From Thermocrinis albus DSM 14484 (GTDB lineage: Bacteria > Aquificota > Aquificia > Aquificales > Aquificaceae), in contig NC_013894.1 of NCBI RefSeq assembly GCF_000025605.1, forward strand, positions 109,529 through 173,528: DNA of 64,000 nucleotides, given 5' to 3'. Position 1 is the stretch's first letter. Every line of letters begins with the position of its first letter. Positions 35,131 through 44,354 of the stretch are shown here, one piece after another. Under the pieces are notes generated by a model. It saw only the letters and a program-made list of their open reading frames with translations. It did not search any database and was not told the origin of the DNA. A program made the position numbers and the translations under genes.

Positions 35131-36909
35131 ATGTGCGGTATAGTGGGATACACGGGAAGAAGCAGCGCTCTTCTGATACTTCTTGAGGCTCTCGAAAGGT
35201 TGGAGTATAGGGGATACGACTCATCGGGTGTTGCCATAATAGAGAAGGGTAAGCTCTTTGTGGAGAAAAAGGTAGGAAAGATAAGGGAGCTGGTGCGCAG
35301 TCTGTGGGGCAAGACCCTGGAGGGCACAACAGGCATAGGTCATACTCGCTGGGCCACTCACGGAGGTGTGTGTGAACTGAACGCTCATCCTCACATCGAC
35401 TTTACAGGTGAGTTTGCCCTTGTCCACAACGGCATCATAGAGAACTACATGGAACTGAAGGAGTTTCTGCGGTCCAAAGGTGTGGAGTATAAGTCAGAAA
35501 CGGATACGGAGGCTATAGTACACTTAGTGTCCCTCCACTACAAGGGTGATCTTTTGCAAGCTGTAATGTCCACTCTTCCTTACCTGAAGGGTGCTTACGC
35601 TTTTGCCGTCATCACCACCAAGGAACCCAACAGGATAGTGGCCGTAAGGTACGGCAGTCCGCTGGTGGTGGGTTTGGGAGAGGATGGTAACATGATAGCT
35701 TCCGACATTCCTGCCCTTCTTCCTTTAACCAGGAAGGTGATACCCCTTGACGACGGTGAAGTGGTGGACGTAACACCTGAAGGTGTGGTCATATACGATA
35801 CGGAGGGTAACGTAAGGGTAAAAGATCCCATAACAGTTACGTGGGATATAGTTTCTGCCGAAAAGGCAGGCTTTAAGCACTTTATGCTGAAGGAGATCTT
35901 TGAGGGACCACGGGTCATAGGAGATACTCTGAGCGGTTTTGTTTCACGGGACTACTCTCTTCCCTTTTCCCTGAAAGACTTCAGAAGAGTTATCATAACC
36001 GCCTGTGGCACTTCTTACCACGCTGGACTCATCGCCAAGTACTGGATAGAAAAGTACGCCCAGATCCCGGTGGAGGTGGCCTACGCTTCGGAGTTTAGAT
36101 ACTCCGACACTCCGGTTGGTCCGGAAGATTTGGTGATAGCTATATCTCAGTCTGGGGAAACGGCGGATACCAGATTTTCTGCCCTCAGTGCTAAAGAGAA
36201 GGGTGCCACCTTAGTGTCGGTGGTGAACGTGGTAGGTAGTGCTCTCAGTAGGGAGTCTGATTACACTCTTTACACTCATGCGGGACCGGAGATAGGTGTG
36301 GCAGCCACCAAAACTTTCTTGGCTCAGCTTACGGTCCTCTACAGTCTCGCTGCCATACACAGCCCGGACAAAGACAGACTCATGCAGTCTCTCATGCGTA
36401 TACCTTCTCTGGTGGAGAAGGTTCTGGCAGAGGCCAACTACGTGAGGGAGATAGCCCTCAAATACGCCCATGTCAAGAGTGTGCTTTACTTGGGAAGGTA
36501 TCTCAGCTATCCGGTGGCCATGGAAGGAGCCCTCAAACTGAAAGAGATATCATACATCCACGCAGAGGGTTTACCTGCCGGTGAGATGAAGCATGGACCT
36601 ATAGCCCTTATAGATGACAGTATGCCGGTGGTGGTGGTGGCTCCCCACGACAGGGTTTACGAAAAGGTCATCTCCAACATAGAGGAAGTTCTGGCAAGGA
36701 AAGGTAAGGTGATCAGTGTAGGTTTTGAGGGAGACAAGCAGCTGGAGAAACTCTCCCTACACTTTATACCTGTACCGGCAGTGGAGGAGGATCTCACACC
36801 TTTCCTGACGGTGGTACCCCTACAACTCATGGCTTACTACATAGCGGATTACCTAGGTCTGGACGTGGATCAGCCCAGAAACCTAGCCAAAACTGTTACC
36901 GTTGAGTGA
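35131..36909 (+). CDS. glmS: Glucosamine-fructose-6-phosphate aminotransferase (isomerizing)
   Basis: Makes glucosamine 6-phosphate from fructose 6-phosphate and glutamine, the entry to peptidoglycan and lipid A precursors. The N-terminal glutaminase starts MCGIVGYTG, with Cys2 the nucleophile exposed after Met removal, and has GHTRWATHG. The isomerase half has two SIS domains, with ACGTSYHAGL, AISQSGETADT, ATKTFLAQL and a C-terminal LAKTVTVE. Length is 592. Its last 14 bp overlap argF on the other strand. Confidence 0.97.
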   Translation: MCGIVGYTGRSSALLILLEALERLEYRGYDSSGVAIIEKGKLFVEKKVGKIRELVRSLWGKTLEGTTGIGHTRWATHGGVCELNAHPHIDFTGEFALVHNGIIENYMELKEFLRSKGVEYKSETDTEAIVHLVSLHYKGDLLQAVMSTLPYLKGAYAFAVITTKEPNRIVAVRYGSPLVVGLGEDGNMIASDIPALLPLTRKVIPLDDGEVVDVTPEGVVIYDTEGNVRVKDPITVTWDIVSAEKAGFKHFMLKEIFEGPRVIGDTLSGFVSRDYSLPFSLKDFRRVIITACGTSYHAGLIAKYWIEKYAQIPVEVAYASEFRYSDTPVGPEDLVIAISQSGETADTRFSALSAKEKGATLVSVVNVVGSALSRESDYTLYTHAGPEIGVAATKTFLAQLTVLYSLAAIHSPDKDRLMQSLMRIPSLVEKVLAEANYVREIALKYAHVKSVLYLGRYLSYPVAMEGALKLKEISYIHAEGLPAGEMKHGPIALIDDSMPVVVVAPHDRVYEKVISNIEEVLARKGKVISVGFEGDKQLEKLSLHFIPVPAVEEDLTPFLTVVPLQLMAYYIADYLGLDVDQPRNLAKTVTVE

Positions 36910-37810
36910 GTAGGAACTTTAGTAGAGCCTTCTGAGTATGTAGACGGTTTTCTGCTTGAGTGAATATGAAATCGGCAAAGGCTTCGAACACCTCCTCCGT
37001 TATCTCCTCCCCCTTTCTGGCAGGTAGACAGTGCATCACCTTTACGTCCGGTCTAGCATAAGACAACAGCTCCTTGTTCACCTGATAGGACCTTAGCACC
37101 TTTATCTTCTCCTCATCCCTTTCCTGGTTCATACTGACCCATACGTCCGTGTAGACAACGTGCGCGTCCTTCACAGCCTCTACGGGATTGGGAGTTAGGT
37201 ATATGCTACCTCCCGTTATTCTGCATAGATCCTCTCCCGCCTGGTAGTAGTAGGAGGAAGGTTCGTAACCCTCTGGTGTGGCCACAAATAGCTTAAGACC
37301 AAACAGACCGGCTCCCACCAACCAGGTGTTACAAACGTTGTTACCATCTCCCACATAAGCTATCTTGATGGAGGTTATCTCTTCACCAAAAACTTCGTAG
37401 AGAGTGAAGATATCACTTAGTATCTGACAGGGATGGGACATATCGGTCAGAGCGTTCACCACAGGTACGGAGGAATGAAGGGCGAACTCTTTCAGTTTCT
37501 CATGGGAGTCTGTCCTTATCACCACACAGTCCAGATACCGTGATAGAGTACGGGCCGTGTCCTTTATGTCCTCTCCTCTTGAGATCTGAAGACTGTTTTC
37601 CATCATAAAGACGGGATGACCACCGAGGGAGCTGATGGCCACCTCAAAGGACACACGGGTTCTTGTGGAAGGTTTTGTAAAGATGAGCCCTATATGTTTA
37701 CCTTCCAGGTATTTCTGGCTCTCTTGACCCCTTTTGAAGCTCTCCGCACTTTGCAGAAGCTCCCATCCCTCTTCGGGTGTTATATCCCACAGATCTATGA
37801 AGTTCCTCAT
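36896..37810 (-). CDS. argF: Ornithine carbamoyltransferase
   Basis: Joins carbamoyl phosphate and ornithine to citrulline in arginine synthesis. The carbamoyl-phosphate motif is KPSTRTRVSFE. HPCQILSD holds the His/Gln pair, and the ornithine-binding region is GDGNNVCNTW. MHCLPARKGEEIT is the C-terminal HCLP motif. The 304 residues match the enzyme. TATAAT lies 7 bp before the ATG. The carB half gene in this window supplies its substrate pathway. Confidence 0.95.
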   Translation of the reverse strand: MRNFIDLWDITPEEGWELLQSAESFKRGQESQKYLEGKHIGLIFTKPSTRTRVSFEVAISSLGGHPVFMMENSLQISRGEDIKDTARTLSRYLDCVVIRTDSHEKLKEFALHSSVPVVNALTDMSHPCQILSDIFTLYEVFGEEITSIKIAYVGDGNNVCNTWLVGAGLFGLKLFVATPEGYEPSSYYYQAGEDLCRITGGSIYLTPNPVEAVKDAHVVYTDVWVSMNQERDEEKIKVLRSYQVNKELLSYARPDVKVMHCLPARKGEEITEEVFEAFADFIFTQAENRLHTQKALLKFLLTQR

Positions 37811-37817
37811 TTTTAAT

Positions 37818-37858
37818 ATTATACGCCACCACCGGCAGAGTACAGACTAGCATATATT
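37818..37858. promoter_or_regulatory. Divergent promoters, argF / rtcB
   Basis: Minus TATAAT (37818-37823) ends 7 bp before the argF ATG. Plus TATATT (37853-37858) ends 10 bp before the rtcB ATG. The 58-bp gap shows no Shine-Dalgarno for either gene and no obvious arginine operator. Confidence 0.45.
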
Positions 37859-37868
37859 TATTTTTGTT

Positions 37869-39311
37869 ATGAGCCTCAAGGAAGCGCTCCAGAAAAAGAG
37901 TCCCTACGTGTACCTTCTACCGGAGGGAACAGTTCAGGGCCAGAAAGTACCTGTATACTTTTACCTCAGCGAGAGACTTCTGGAGCTGCTGGAAGAGGAT
38001 GCCATAAGGCAGGCTGCCAACGCCGCCACATTACCGGGTGTGGTGAAGGCTATATACGTTATGCCAGATGTTCACGTAGGCTACGGTTTCCCGGTAGGTG
38101 GTGTTATGGCCACCGATACCAAGGAGGGGATCATAAGTCCCGGTTCCATAGGATACGATATAAACTGTGGGGTCAGACTTATAGCCACCTCCCTTACCGC
38201 CGACAAAGTGTATCCTGTTAGGGAAAAACTTATGCAAGAGATCCTCAGGAACGTACCTGCGGGAGTAGGTTCCACAGGTAAACTCAAGCTTTCCAAGAAG
38301 GAACTGGCGGAGGTGCTGGTAAAGGGGGCAAGATGGGCTGTGGAGAGAGGATTCGGTTTCGAGGAAGACCTTCAGCATATAGAGTCGGAGGGTGCTCTAC
38401 CTGGTGCTGATCCCAGTAAGGTATCCAACACCGCTTACGAGAGGGGAAGTGGTGAGCTGGGTACGGTAGGCTCAGGTAACCATTTTGTGGAGATACAGGT
38501 GGTAGATGAAATATACGACGAGGAGATATCGGAAACCTTAGGTCTCTACGAGGGACAGGTGACCATAATGGTGCACTCAGGTTCCAGAGGACTGGGTCAT
38601 CAGGTGTGCGTGGACTACCTAAAGGTGGCAAAGGACAGCTTGGCCAAGTACGGTATAAGTCTTCCCGACATGCAGTTGGCCTGTATGCCCTTTAGCTCAC
38701 CTGAAGGGCAGTCTTACTTTGGTGCTATGAAAGCTGCGGCCAACTATGCCTTCGCCAACAGACAGATACTAGGTTACCTGACGGCGGACACGGTGAGAAG
38801 GTTCTTTGGTCTATCTTGGGAAGATCTAGGCTACCGACTCATATACGATCTTGCTCACAACATAGGAAAAGTGGAAAAGCATAGGGTAAACGGTAAAGTT
38901 ATGGAGCTGGTGGTGCACAGAAAAGGGGCTACGAGAGCTTTTCCACCCTTCCACGGTGAGGTACCTCCTGCCTACAGAAGTATAGGTCAACCTGTTCTCA
39001 TACCCGGAGATGTAGGAAGGTACTCTTTCCTTCTGGTAGGTCAGGAAAGGAGCATGGAGATGAGCTTCGGCAGTGCCTGTCACGGGGCGGGGAGGCTCAT
39101 GTCCCGTTCCAAAGCCAAGGAGTTGGTACGCAGAGAAGGGTTGGAAAAGGTACTGGAGGGTCTAGTGGTGGTGGCCAAAGGTAAGGGTACTATAGCGGAA
39201 GAGATACCTCAGGCCTACAAGGACGTTAGTGAGGTGGTAAGGGTGGTTCATGAGCTGGGCATAGCCAAACTGGTAGCCCGTATGCGCCCACTGGGTACCC
39301 TCAAAGGATAG
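37869..39311 (+). CDS. rtcB: tRNA-splicing-type RNA ligase RtcB
   Basis: GTP- and Mn-dependent ligase that joins 2',3'-cyclic phosphate or 3'-phosphate to 5'-OH RNA ends. Metal and active-site motifs are MPDVHVGYGFPVGGV, GYDINCGVRL (metal Cys), GTVGSGNHFVEIQ, MVHSGSRGLGHQV, YDLAHNIGKVEKH with the guanylylated His, and GSACHGAGR. The 480 residues are complete. It has no RtcA or archease next to it. The next gene, 1 bp downstream, is a tRNA nucleotidyltransferase family member, which suggests an RNA-repair operon. Confidence 0.95.
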   Translation: MSLKEALQKKSPYVYLLPEGTVQGQKVPVYFYLSERLLELLEEDAIRQAANAATLPGVVKAIYVMPDVHVGYGFPVGGVMATDTKEGIISPGSIGYDINCGVRLIATSLTADKVYPVREKLMQEILRNVPAGVGSTGKLKLSKKELAEVLVKGARWAVERGFGFEEDLQHIESEGALPGADPSKVSNTAYERGSGELGTVGSGNHFVEIQVVDEIYDEEISETLGLYEGQVTIMVHSGSRGLGHQVCVDYLKVAKDSLAKYGISLPDMQLACMPFSSPEGQSYFGAMKAAANYAFANRQILGYLTADTVRRFFGLSWEDLGYRLIYDLAHNIGKVEKHRVNGKVMELVVHRKGATRAFPPFHGEVPPAYRSIGQPVLIPGDVGRYSFLLVGQERSMEMSFGSACHGAGRLMSRSKAKELVRREGLEKVLEGLVVVAKGKGTIAEEIPQAYKDVSEVVRVVHELGIAKLVARMRPLGTLKG

Positions 39312-39312
39312 C

Positions 39313-40833
39313 ATGGATATAGTGTTTGAGAAGGGTATAAAGCACACAGCTCACGGTCTTAACTTCTACATGTCTTACTTTGACGATATAGCCCGTCTTC
39401 TTCCCAGAGATGAGCTCTGTTTCGTGGTAGGTGGATGGGTGAGAGACAGACTTCTGGGTGAGCCGGTAGGATACAAGATAGACGTAGATCTTCTCGTCAC
39501 GTGTGACCCACGTAAGATAGCCAAAGATCTGGCAGAGGCTATAGGAGGCACCTACTTTGAGTTTGAAAAGAAGGGACTTCTCAGAAGGCCGACGGTGGCC
39601 ACCGTCATCTTGGAGATTCCTCCTTACAGGTACAGGTTTGATTTTTCCCAGATAAAGGGTAAGGACATAGAGAAAGCTCTGGTGGAGGATCTCCTTTCCA
39701 GAGACTTCACCGCCAACGCTATGGCGGTGAGTTTGGACGACGTTCTCAGTATAGGAGCCAAACAAACTATCATCTACGATCCCGCTCACGGTGTAGAAGA
39801 TCTGGAGATGGGTGTTCTGAGACCGGTCTCCATCAAGAATCTTGAGGAAGATCCTGTCAGAATCCTCAGGGGTGTGAGGCTGAGTGTGGAGAAAGATCTT
39901 GAGCTCACTGAGGATTTTTACCAGTTTGTCCTCCGTAAAAAACACATAATACGGAAGGCATCTCCCGAAAGGATAACGGTGGAACTGTTGCGTATTCTGG
40001 AACTCCCTAACAGTGCGCGTGCTCTAAGGGAGATGTATCGGCTTGGACTACTCCAGGAGCTGTTTCCCGATATAGCCAGATGGAAGGAGGTCACCACCTC
40101 CCATTACTCCTTAGAGAAGCACATGGATCTCCTTTGGGAAGAGATGGACAAAGTGGTGGAAGAAAAAGAGAAGTTCCTGCATGCCGAACTTCTGAGCCAG
40201 ATAGGGAGTAAAAAGTTTCTGGGAGAGTTCTCTGACCTTGCCGCTCTGAAGTTGGCTGCCATCTTTCACGACATAGCAAAACCTCACACCTTCCAGATGA
40301 AGGATGGCAAACCCACTTTCTATCAACACGACCAGTTAGGTGCCCTTTTGGTGAAGGAGTACGGTAAAGCTTACAGATGGGGAGAAGATCTTACGCGCTT
40401 TGTGGCCGATCTTGTGACCTATCACCTGAGGGTGTTTTATCTGAAAGAGTCCCTAAAGAAGGGAGAACTCACCGACAGGGGAAGGGGTAAGTTCTGGAAG
40501 GAGTGTGGTCACATAGCACCGTGGCTTTTCCTTCATTCCATAGCGGACGCGAGAGCTTCCCACGACAGTGAAGAGGAGCTACATCACCTTATGGACACCA
40601 TCCACGATCTTACCCATTTCGCGATGCGCAGTAAAACTAAACCGATAAAACCTCTGCTTACCGGTCATGACATAATGGAGTTGCTCTCCATACCACCCGG
40701 TCCGCTGGTGGGTGAAATAAAGAGAGCGCTGGAGGAGGCTCAGTTGGAGGGTAAAGTGTCCACCCGTGAGGAGGCGATAGATTTTGTAAAAAACTACCTT
40801 AGGAACTCAAACCTGATGGGTGAACCCTCCTGA
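39313..40833 (+). CDS. Class II tRNA nucleotidyltransferase family protein (CCA-, CC- or A-adding, or poly(A) polymerase)
   Basis: The N-terminal nucleotidyltransferase head has VVGGWVRDRLLG and the two-metal motif IDVDLLV. RDFTANAMAVSL and EDPVRILRGVR are class II landmarks. After the neck (RKASPERITVELLRILEL) there is an HD domain with AAIFHDIAKPHTF and YHLRVF. In A. aeolicus, CC and A addition are divided between two enzymes, so this protein may do only one of them. It forms an operon with rtcB. A GGATAG segment serves as a weak ribosome site. Confidence 0.85.
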   Translation: MDIVFEKGIKHTAHGLNFYMSYFDDIARLLPRDELCFVVGGWVRDRLLGEPVGYKIDVDLLVTCDPRKIAKDLAEAIGGTYFEFEKKGLLRRPTVATVILEIPPYRYRFDFSQIKGKDIEKALVEDLLSRDFTANAMAVSLDDVLSIGAKQTIIYDPAHGVEDLEMGVLRPVSIKNLEEDPVRILRGVRLSVEKDLELTEDFYQFVLRKKHIIRKASPERITVELLRILELPNSARALREMYRLGLLQELFPDIARWKEVTTSHYSLEKHMDLLWEEMDKVVEEKEKFLHAELLSQIGSKKFLGEFSDLAALKLAAIFHDIAKPHTFQMKDGKPTFYQHDQLGALLVKEYGKAYRWGEDLTRFVADLVTYHLRVFYLKESLKKGELTDRGRGKFWKECGHIAPWLFLHSIADARASHDSEEELHHLMDTIHDLTHFAMRSKTKPIKPLLTGHDIMELLSIPPGPLVGEIKRALEEAQLEGKVSTREEAIDFVKNYLRNSNLMGEPS

Positions 40834-41246
40834 TCTCTTACCTCAAAGCCTATACCGCATTGCCCACGCCACCTTCCTACCTGGCCCAGAACCTGCCCCT
40901 TTCTGATCCTCTCCCCTTTCCTCACCAGAAGGTTTCTCCCGTACTTGTAAACGGTCATAAAATCTCCGTGGTTTACCACAAGAACCTCTCCGTAGGTTTT
41001 AAGATCGCTGCCTGCGTACAGGACAGTACCTTCTTGCACACTACGGAAAAACTCACCGCAGTTGGTTTTTATAAAAACACCCCTCTCATCCCGCATCACA
41101 CTTCCATAAACAGGCATGGCGACCCTTAAAACCTGGTACTCTTCTCTGTGGGTTGTTTTAGGCCTTGTGGGTCTGTCCCTTATCTCCACCTGCAGGACAC
41201 TGCAGGCTTCAATAAAGATCAACAAAAGGAGGATCAAAGCCCCCAT
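40794..41246 (-). CDS. Lipoprotein-like degenerate LytM (M23) domain protein
   Basis: A 150-residue protein with an N-terminal hydrophobic segment ending in Cys (LLLLIFIEAC), an imperfect lipobox. The rest follows the LytM fold: VQEGTVLYAGSDLKTYGEVLVVNHG, then MTVYKYGRNLLVRKGERIRKGQVLGQVG and IGFEVRD near the end. Active M23 peptidases have HxxxD and HxH zinc ligands. Here the second site reads GIGFEV and the first reads NCGEF, so it should be inactive, as in EnvC or NlpD, which activate amidases at division sites. It overlaps nnrD upstream by 38 bp and the tRNA gene convergently by 40 bp. Confidence 0.72.
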   Translation of the reverse strand: MGALILLLLIFIEACSVLQVEIRDRPTRPKTTHREEYQVLRVAMPVYGSVMRDERGVFIKTNCGEFFRSVQEGTVLYAGSDLKTYGEVLVVNHGDFMTVYKYGRNLLVRKGERIRKGQVLGQVGRWRGQCGIGFEVRDQEGSPIRFEFLR

Positions 41247-42729
41247 CTTCCAGCATCCTGTAGGCTGATGGTATACACTCTATGAGGTAAGAGGGTGTCA
41301 CGCTTTCCGTGTGCAGCTTCCTTTCTGCCAGCTCTCCCGCGAGCCCATGAAGAAAAACTCCCACCTTTAAGGCCTCTTCTGTAGGCAGTCCTCTACCCAA
41401 AAGTGCTGTCAGTACGCCTGCCAGAACGTCACCTGTACCACCCTTTGCCATGGCAGGTGTCCCTCTGGTGGAGATGTAAACCCTCCCTTCGGGAGTGGCT
41501 ATGACGGTGCGCGAAGACTTAAGAACAAGGTAACATCGGTTTTCTACCGCAAAGTCCACCGCCACATCCACCATACTACCCAGTATGGTTTCCTTAGGAA
41601 GGGATGTGAGTCTCTCCATCTCACCTACATGGGGTGTAAGGACCACAGGATTCTCCCTTTCTCTGAGGGCCGGAAGGAGTTTCCCATCCGCCACGTTGTT
41701 GATACCGTCAGCGTCCAGAAGGAGGGGTACCTTCACCTCTTCTATGAGGAACTTCACCAGCTTGATACCGTCCTCGTACCTATCCATACCCATGCCTACA
41801 CCCACGGCGGAGAACCTTCCAAGATGCTCTCTTAGAATATGAGAGGAAGAGGAGGAAATCCTCTCTTCTCCCATAAGGGGCAGGCACATCTCTTCTGTAA
41901 GTTGGGAGTGTACCGTGGTGCAAAGACTTTTAGGTACTCCCACCGTTACCAGACCGGCACCTGCCCGTGTGGCGGCTCTTGCCGCCATGATTATCGCACC
42001 CAGTTTACCCAAGCTACCCCCCAAGAGGAGAACATGCCCCATCTTACCTTTGTGGACATCCTTTTCCCTAACGGGAACACTCACCTTCAGGAGCAGTTCT
42101 CTCTGTACCTTATCTACCGTATGGGGTGGTATGCCTATGTCCACCACGTAGAGTTGTCCACACCTTTTGGCAGCAGGATGAAGGATGTGACACAGTTTGG
42201 GATACTGAAAGGTGACGGTGGCACTGGCCTTTACAGAAGGTTCAAAGATAAGGCCACTGTCTGCCCAAAGTCCCGAAGGAATATCCACCGAAAGCACTGC
42301 TGCCCCGCTATCGTTGAGTTCCTTTATGATGTCGGCCACTTTAGGATCCTTTACGGGAGGTACAAAACCCGTTCCAAAGATGGCGTCTACCACAAGATGG
42401 TAGTCTCCTAAGAAAGGTTTTTGATGTAAGGGCTCAAGACCTATGGTTTTGAGGATATTAAGCTGGGTGAGGGCATCACCCTTAAGATCCTCTCCCTGCA
42501 CCATAAAGTAATCCACCTTATACCCCCAAAGGTGGAGCTGGCGCGCCACCACCAGACCATCACCACCGTTGTTGCCTTTTCCCACCAACACCAGTACCTT
42601 CCTGACGTCCCTAAAGTACTCCCTTATGACTCTGCACACACCCAACCCTGCCCTCTCCATAAGTACCAGGGAAGGTATACCACCCTCTCTGTCGGCCTGT
42701 GCCATTTCGTGAGCCTTCAGAACCTTCAT
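41209..42729 (-). CDS. nnrD: Bifunctional NAD(P)H-hydrate epimerase / ADP-dependent dehydratase
   Basis: Repairs hydrated NADH and NADPH. The N-terminal YjeF_N epimerase has LVLVGKGNNGGDGLVVARQL and VVDAIFGTGF. The C-terminal ribokinase-like dehydratase (YjeF_C) has GHVLLLGGSLGKLGAIIMAA, LDADGINN, VLTPHVGEMERL, and TPAMAKGGTGDVLAGVLTALLG with the catalytic Asp. The 506-residue fusion is the usual bacterial form. TATTAT 8 bp before the ATG supports the start. Confidence 0.95.
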   Translation of the reverse strand: MKVLKAHEMAQADREGGIPSLVLMERAGLGVCRVIREYFRDVRKVLVLVGKGNNGGDGLVVARQLHLWGYKVDYFMVQGEDLKGDALTQLNILKTIGLEPLHQKPFLGDYHLVVDAIFGTGFVPPVKDPKVADIIKELNDSGAAVLSVDIPSGLWADSGLIFEPSVKASATVTFQYPKLCHILHPAAKRCGQLYVVDIGIPPHTVDKVQRELLLKVSVPVREKDVHKGKMGHVLLLGGSLGKLGAIIMAARAATRAGAGLVTVGVPKSLCTTVHSQLTEEMCLPLMGEERISSSSSHILREHLGRFSAVGVGMGMDRYEDGIKLVKFLIEEVKVPLLLDADGINNVADGKLLPALRERENPVVLTPHVGEMERLTSLPKETILGSMVDVAVDFAVENRCYLVLKSSRTVIATPEGRVYISTRGTPAMAKGGTGDVLAGVLTALLGRGLPTEEALKVGVFLHGLAGELAERKLHTESVTPSYLIECIPSAYRMLEDGGFDPPFVDLY

Positions 42730-42736
42730 AAGAGCT

Positions 42737-42743
42737 TATAATA
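42737..42743. promoter_or_regulatory. Overlapping divergent -10 boxes, nnrD / carB
   Basis: Plus TATAAT (42737-42742) is 13 bp before the carB ATG. Minus TATTAT (42738-42743) is 8 bp before the nnrD ATG. The arrangement is the same as at engB/glmS. Confidence 0.55.
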
Positions 42744-42755
42744 ACTGAGACTGGC

Positions 42756-44354
42756 ATGAAGAAGGTGGTCATTCTCGGAAGCGGACCCAATAGGATAGGT
42801 CAGGGTATAGAGTTTGACTACGCCTGCGTTCAGGCCATATTCTCCCTGAGGGAGGAAGGTGTTCAGACCATAATGATCAACTGTAACCCTGAGACGGTTT
42901 CTACCGATTACGACACAGCGGACCGTTTGTACTTCGAACCTGTAGTTTTAGAGAACGTCCTGGAAGTCATAAGGAGGGAGAAACCTGACGGTGTACTGAT
43001 TCAGTTTGGGGGACAAACCCCCCTAAAACTATCCCTCCCGTTGAGGGATGCTGGTGTAACTATACTGGGAACTCCTCCTGAGAGTATAGACATAGCCGAG
43101 GACAGAGAGCTCTTTCGTCGGCTCATACAGAAACTGGGACTACGCCAACCTCCCAGTGAGGCGGTGAGATCCAAGGAAGAGGCCATTAGGGTGGCAGAAG
43201 CTATAGGCTACCCTGTTTTGGTAAGACCTTCCTACGTTCTGGGTGGCAGGGCTATGAGGATCATCTACGACAGGGAAGAGTTAGTCACCTATCTGGAGGA
43301 AGCTGTGGAAGTAAGCTATCAGAGACCCATCCTTATAGACGCTTATCTGTCCGACAGCGTTGAGGTGGATGTGGACGCTATTGGTGACGGTGAGGACTTT
43401 CTGGTGGGTGCCGTCATGGAGCACATAGAGGAGGCTGGTGTACACTCCGGAGACAGTGCAGCCTCTATACCCCCCTACACGTTACCTTCTGACGTGGTGG
43501 AGGAGATAAAGCGTCAGTCTAAGGAAATAGCCAGAAGTCTCGGAGTGGTAGGTCTCATAAACCTTCAGTTTGCGGTGAAAGACGGTGAGGTATACGTACT
43601 GGAGGTAAACCCAAGGGCTTCCCGTACCGTTCCCTTTGTCAGTAAGGCCATAGGCTACCCTCTCGCCAAGCTGGCTGCCAAGGTGTCCATAGGGAGAAAG
43701 TTGAGGGAGCTGGTTCCTGAGGTCTTTAGGAGATTAGAAGAAGGTAATGTTCATCCGTGCAGCGACTTTTTACCCTCTGACTGGAACCTTTACTGTGTGA
43801 AGGAGGTGGTCTTCCCTTGGAACCGCTTTCCCGAAGTGGATCCTGTACTGGGTCCTGAGATGAAGAGTACGGGTGAGGTGATGGGCATAGACACTGTGTT
43901 TGGTCTGGCCTTTTACAAAGCTCAGCTGGCTGTCGGTAACAGACTACCGACGGAGGGGAGTGTGTTTGTCAGTGTGGCCGACAAGGACAAACCTAAGGCG
44001 GTGGATTTGGTGAAAGGCTTTCTAGAACTGGGTTTTGAGGTGCTGGCCACATCGGGCACCTACCAATACATGAAGGAGAAGGGTCTGGAGGTGAAACATG
44101 TCCTAAAAGTCTCCGAGGGAAGACCTCACGTAGTGGACATGATCAAAAACGGGCAGATATCTCTCGTCATCAACACACCTACAGGAAAGCGCGCTAGAAC
44201 CGACGCTTATTACATCAGAAGGGCTGTGGTGCAGTACTCTGTACCCTATACCACCACCGTGAGGGGTGGCTACGCTATGTTGGAGGCTATAAGGTGTTAC
44301 AAGAACTCCGGTGGTAAACTGACGGTGCGTGCCCTTCAGGACATTTTTCCATGA
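42756..44354 (+). CDS. carB: Carbamoyl-phosphate synthase large subunit, C-terminal half (split CarB)
   Basis: The protein starts at the second ATP-grasp half of CarB: KKVVILGSGPNRIGQGIEFDY, then PVLVRPSYVLGGRAMRI, AGVHSGDSA and LEVNPRASRTVPFVSK. It ends with the MGS-like allosteric domain (GFEVLATSGTYQYMKEKGL, TPTGKRARTDAYYIRR). Full CarB is about 1070 residues and this is 532. The ORF begins with a proper ATG behind its own -10 box, so it is a true split gene, as known in Aquifex, and the N-terminal half must be elsewhere. It overlaps the THEP1 gene by 4 bp. Confidence 0.93.
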   Translation: MKKVVILGSGPNRIGQGIEFDYACVQAIFSLREEGVQTIMINCNPETVSTDYDTADRLYFEPVVLENVLEVIRREKPDGVLIQFGGQTPLKLSLPLRDAGVTILGTPPESIDIAEDRELFRRLIQKLGLRQPPSEAVRSKEEAIRVAEAIGYPVLVRPSYVLGGRAMRIIYDREELVTYLEEAVEVSYQRPILIDAYLSDSVEVDVDAIGDGEDFLVGAVMEHIEEAGVHSGDSAASIPPYTLPSDVVEEIKRQSKEIARSLGVVGLINLQFAVKDGEVYVLEVNPRASRTVPFVSKAIGYPLAKLAAKVSIGRKLRELVPEVFRRLEEGNVHPCSDFLPSDWNLYCVKEVVFPWNRFPEVDPVLGPEMKSTGEVMGIDTVFGLAFYKAQLAVGNRLPTEGSVFVSVADKDKPKAVDLVKGFLELGFEVLATSGTYQYMKEKGLEVKHVLKVSEGRPHVVDMIKNGQISLVINTPTGKRARTDAYYIRRAVVQYSVPYTTTVRGGYAMLEAIRCYKNSGGKLTVRALQDIFP

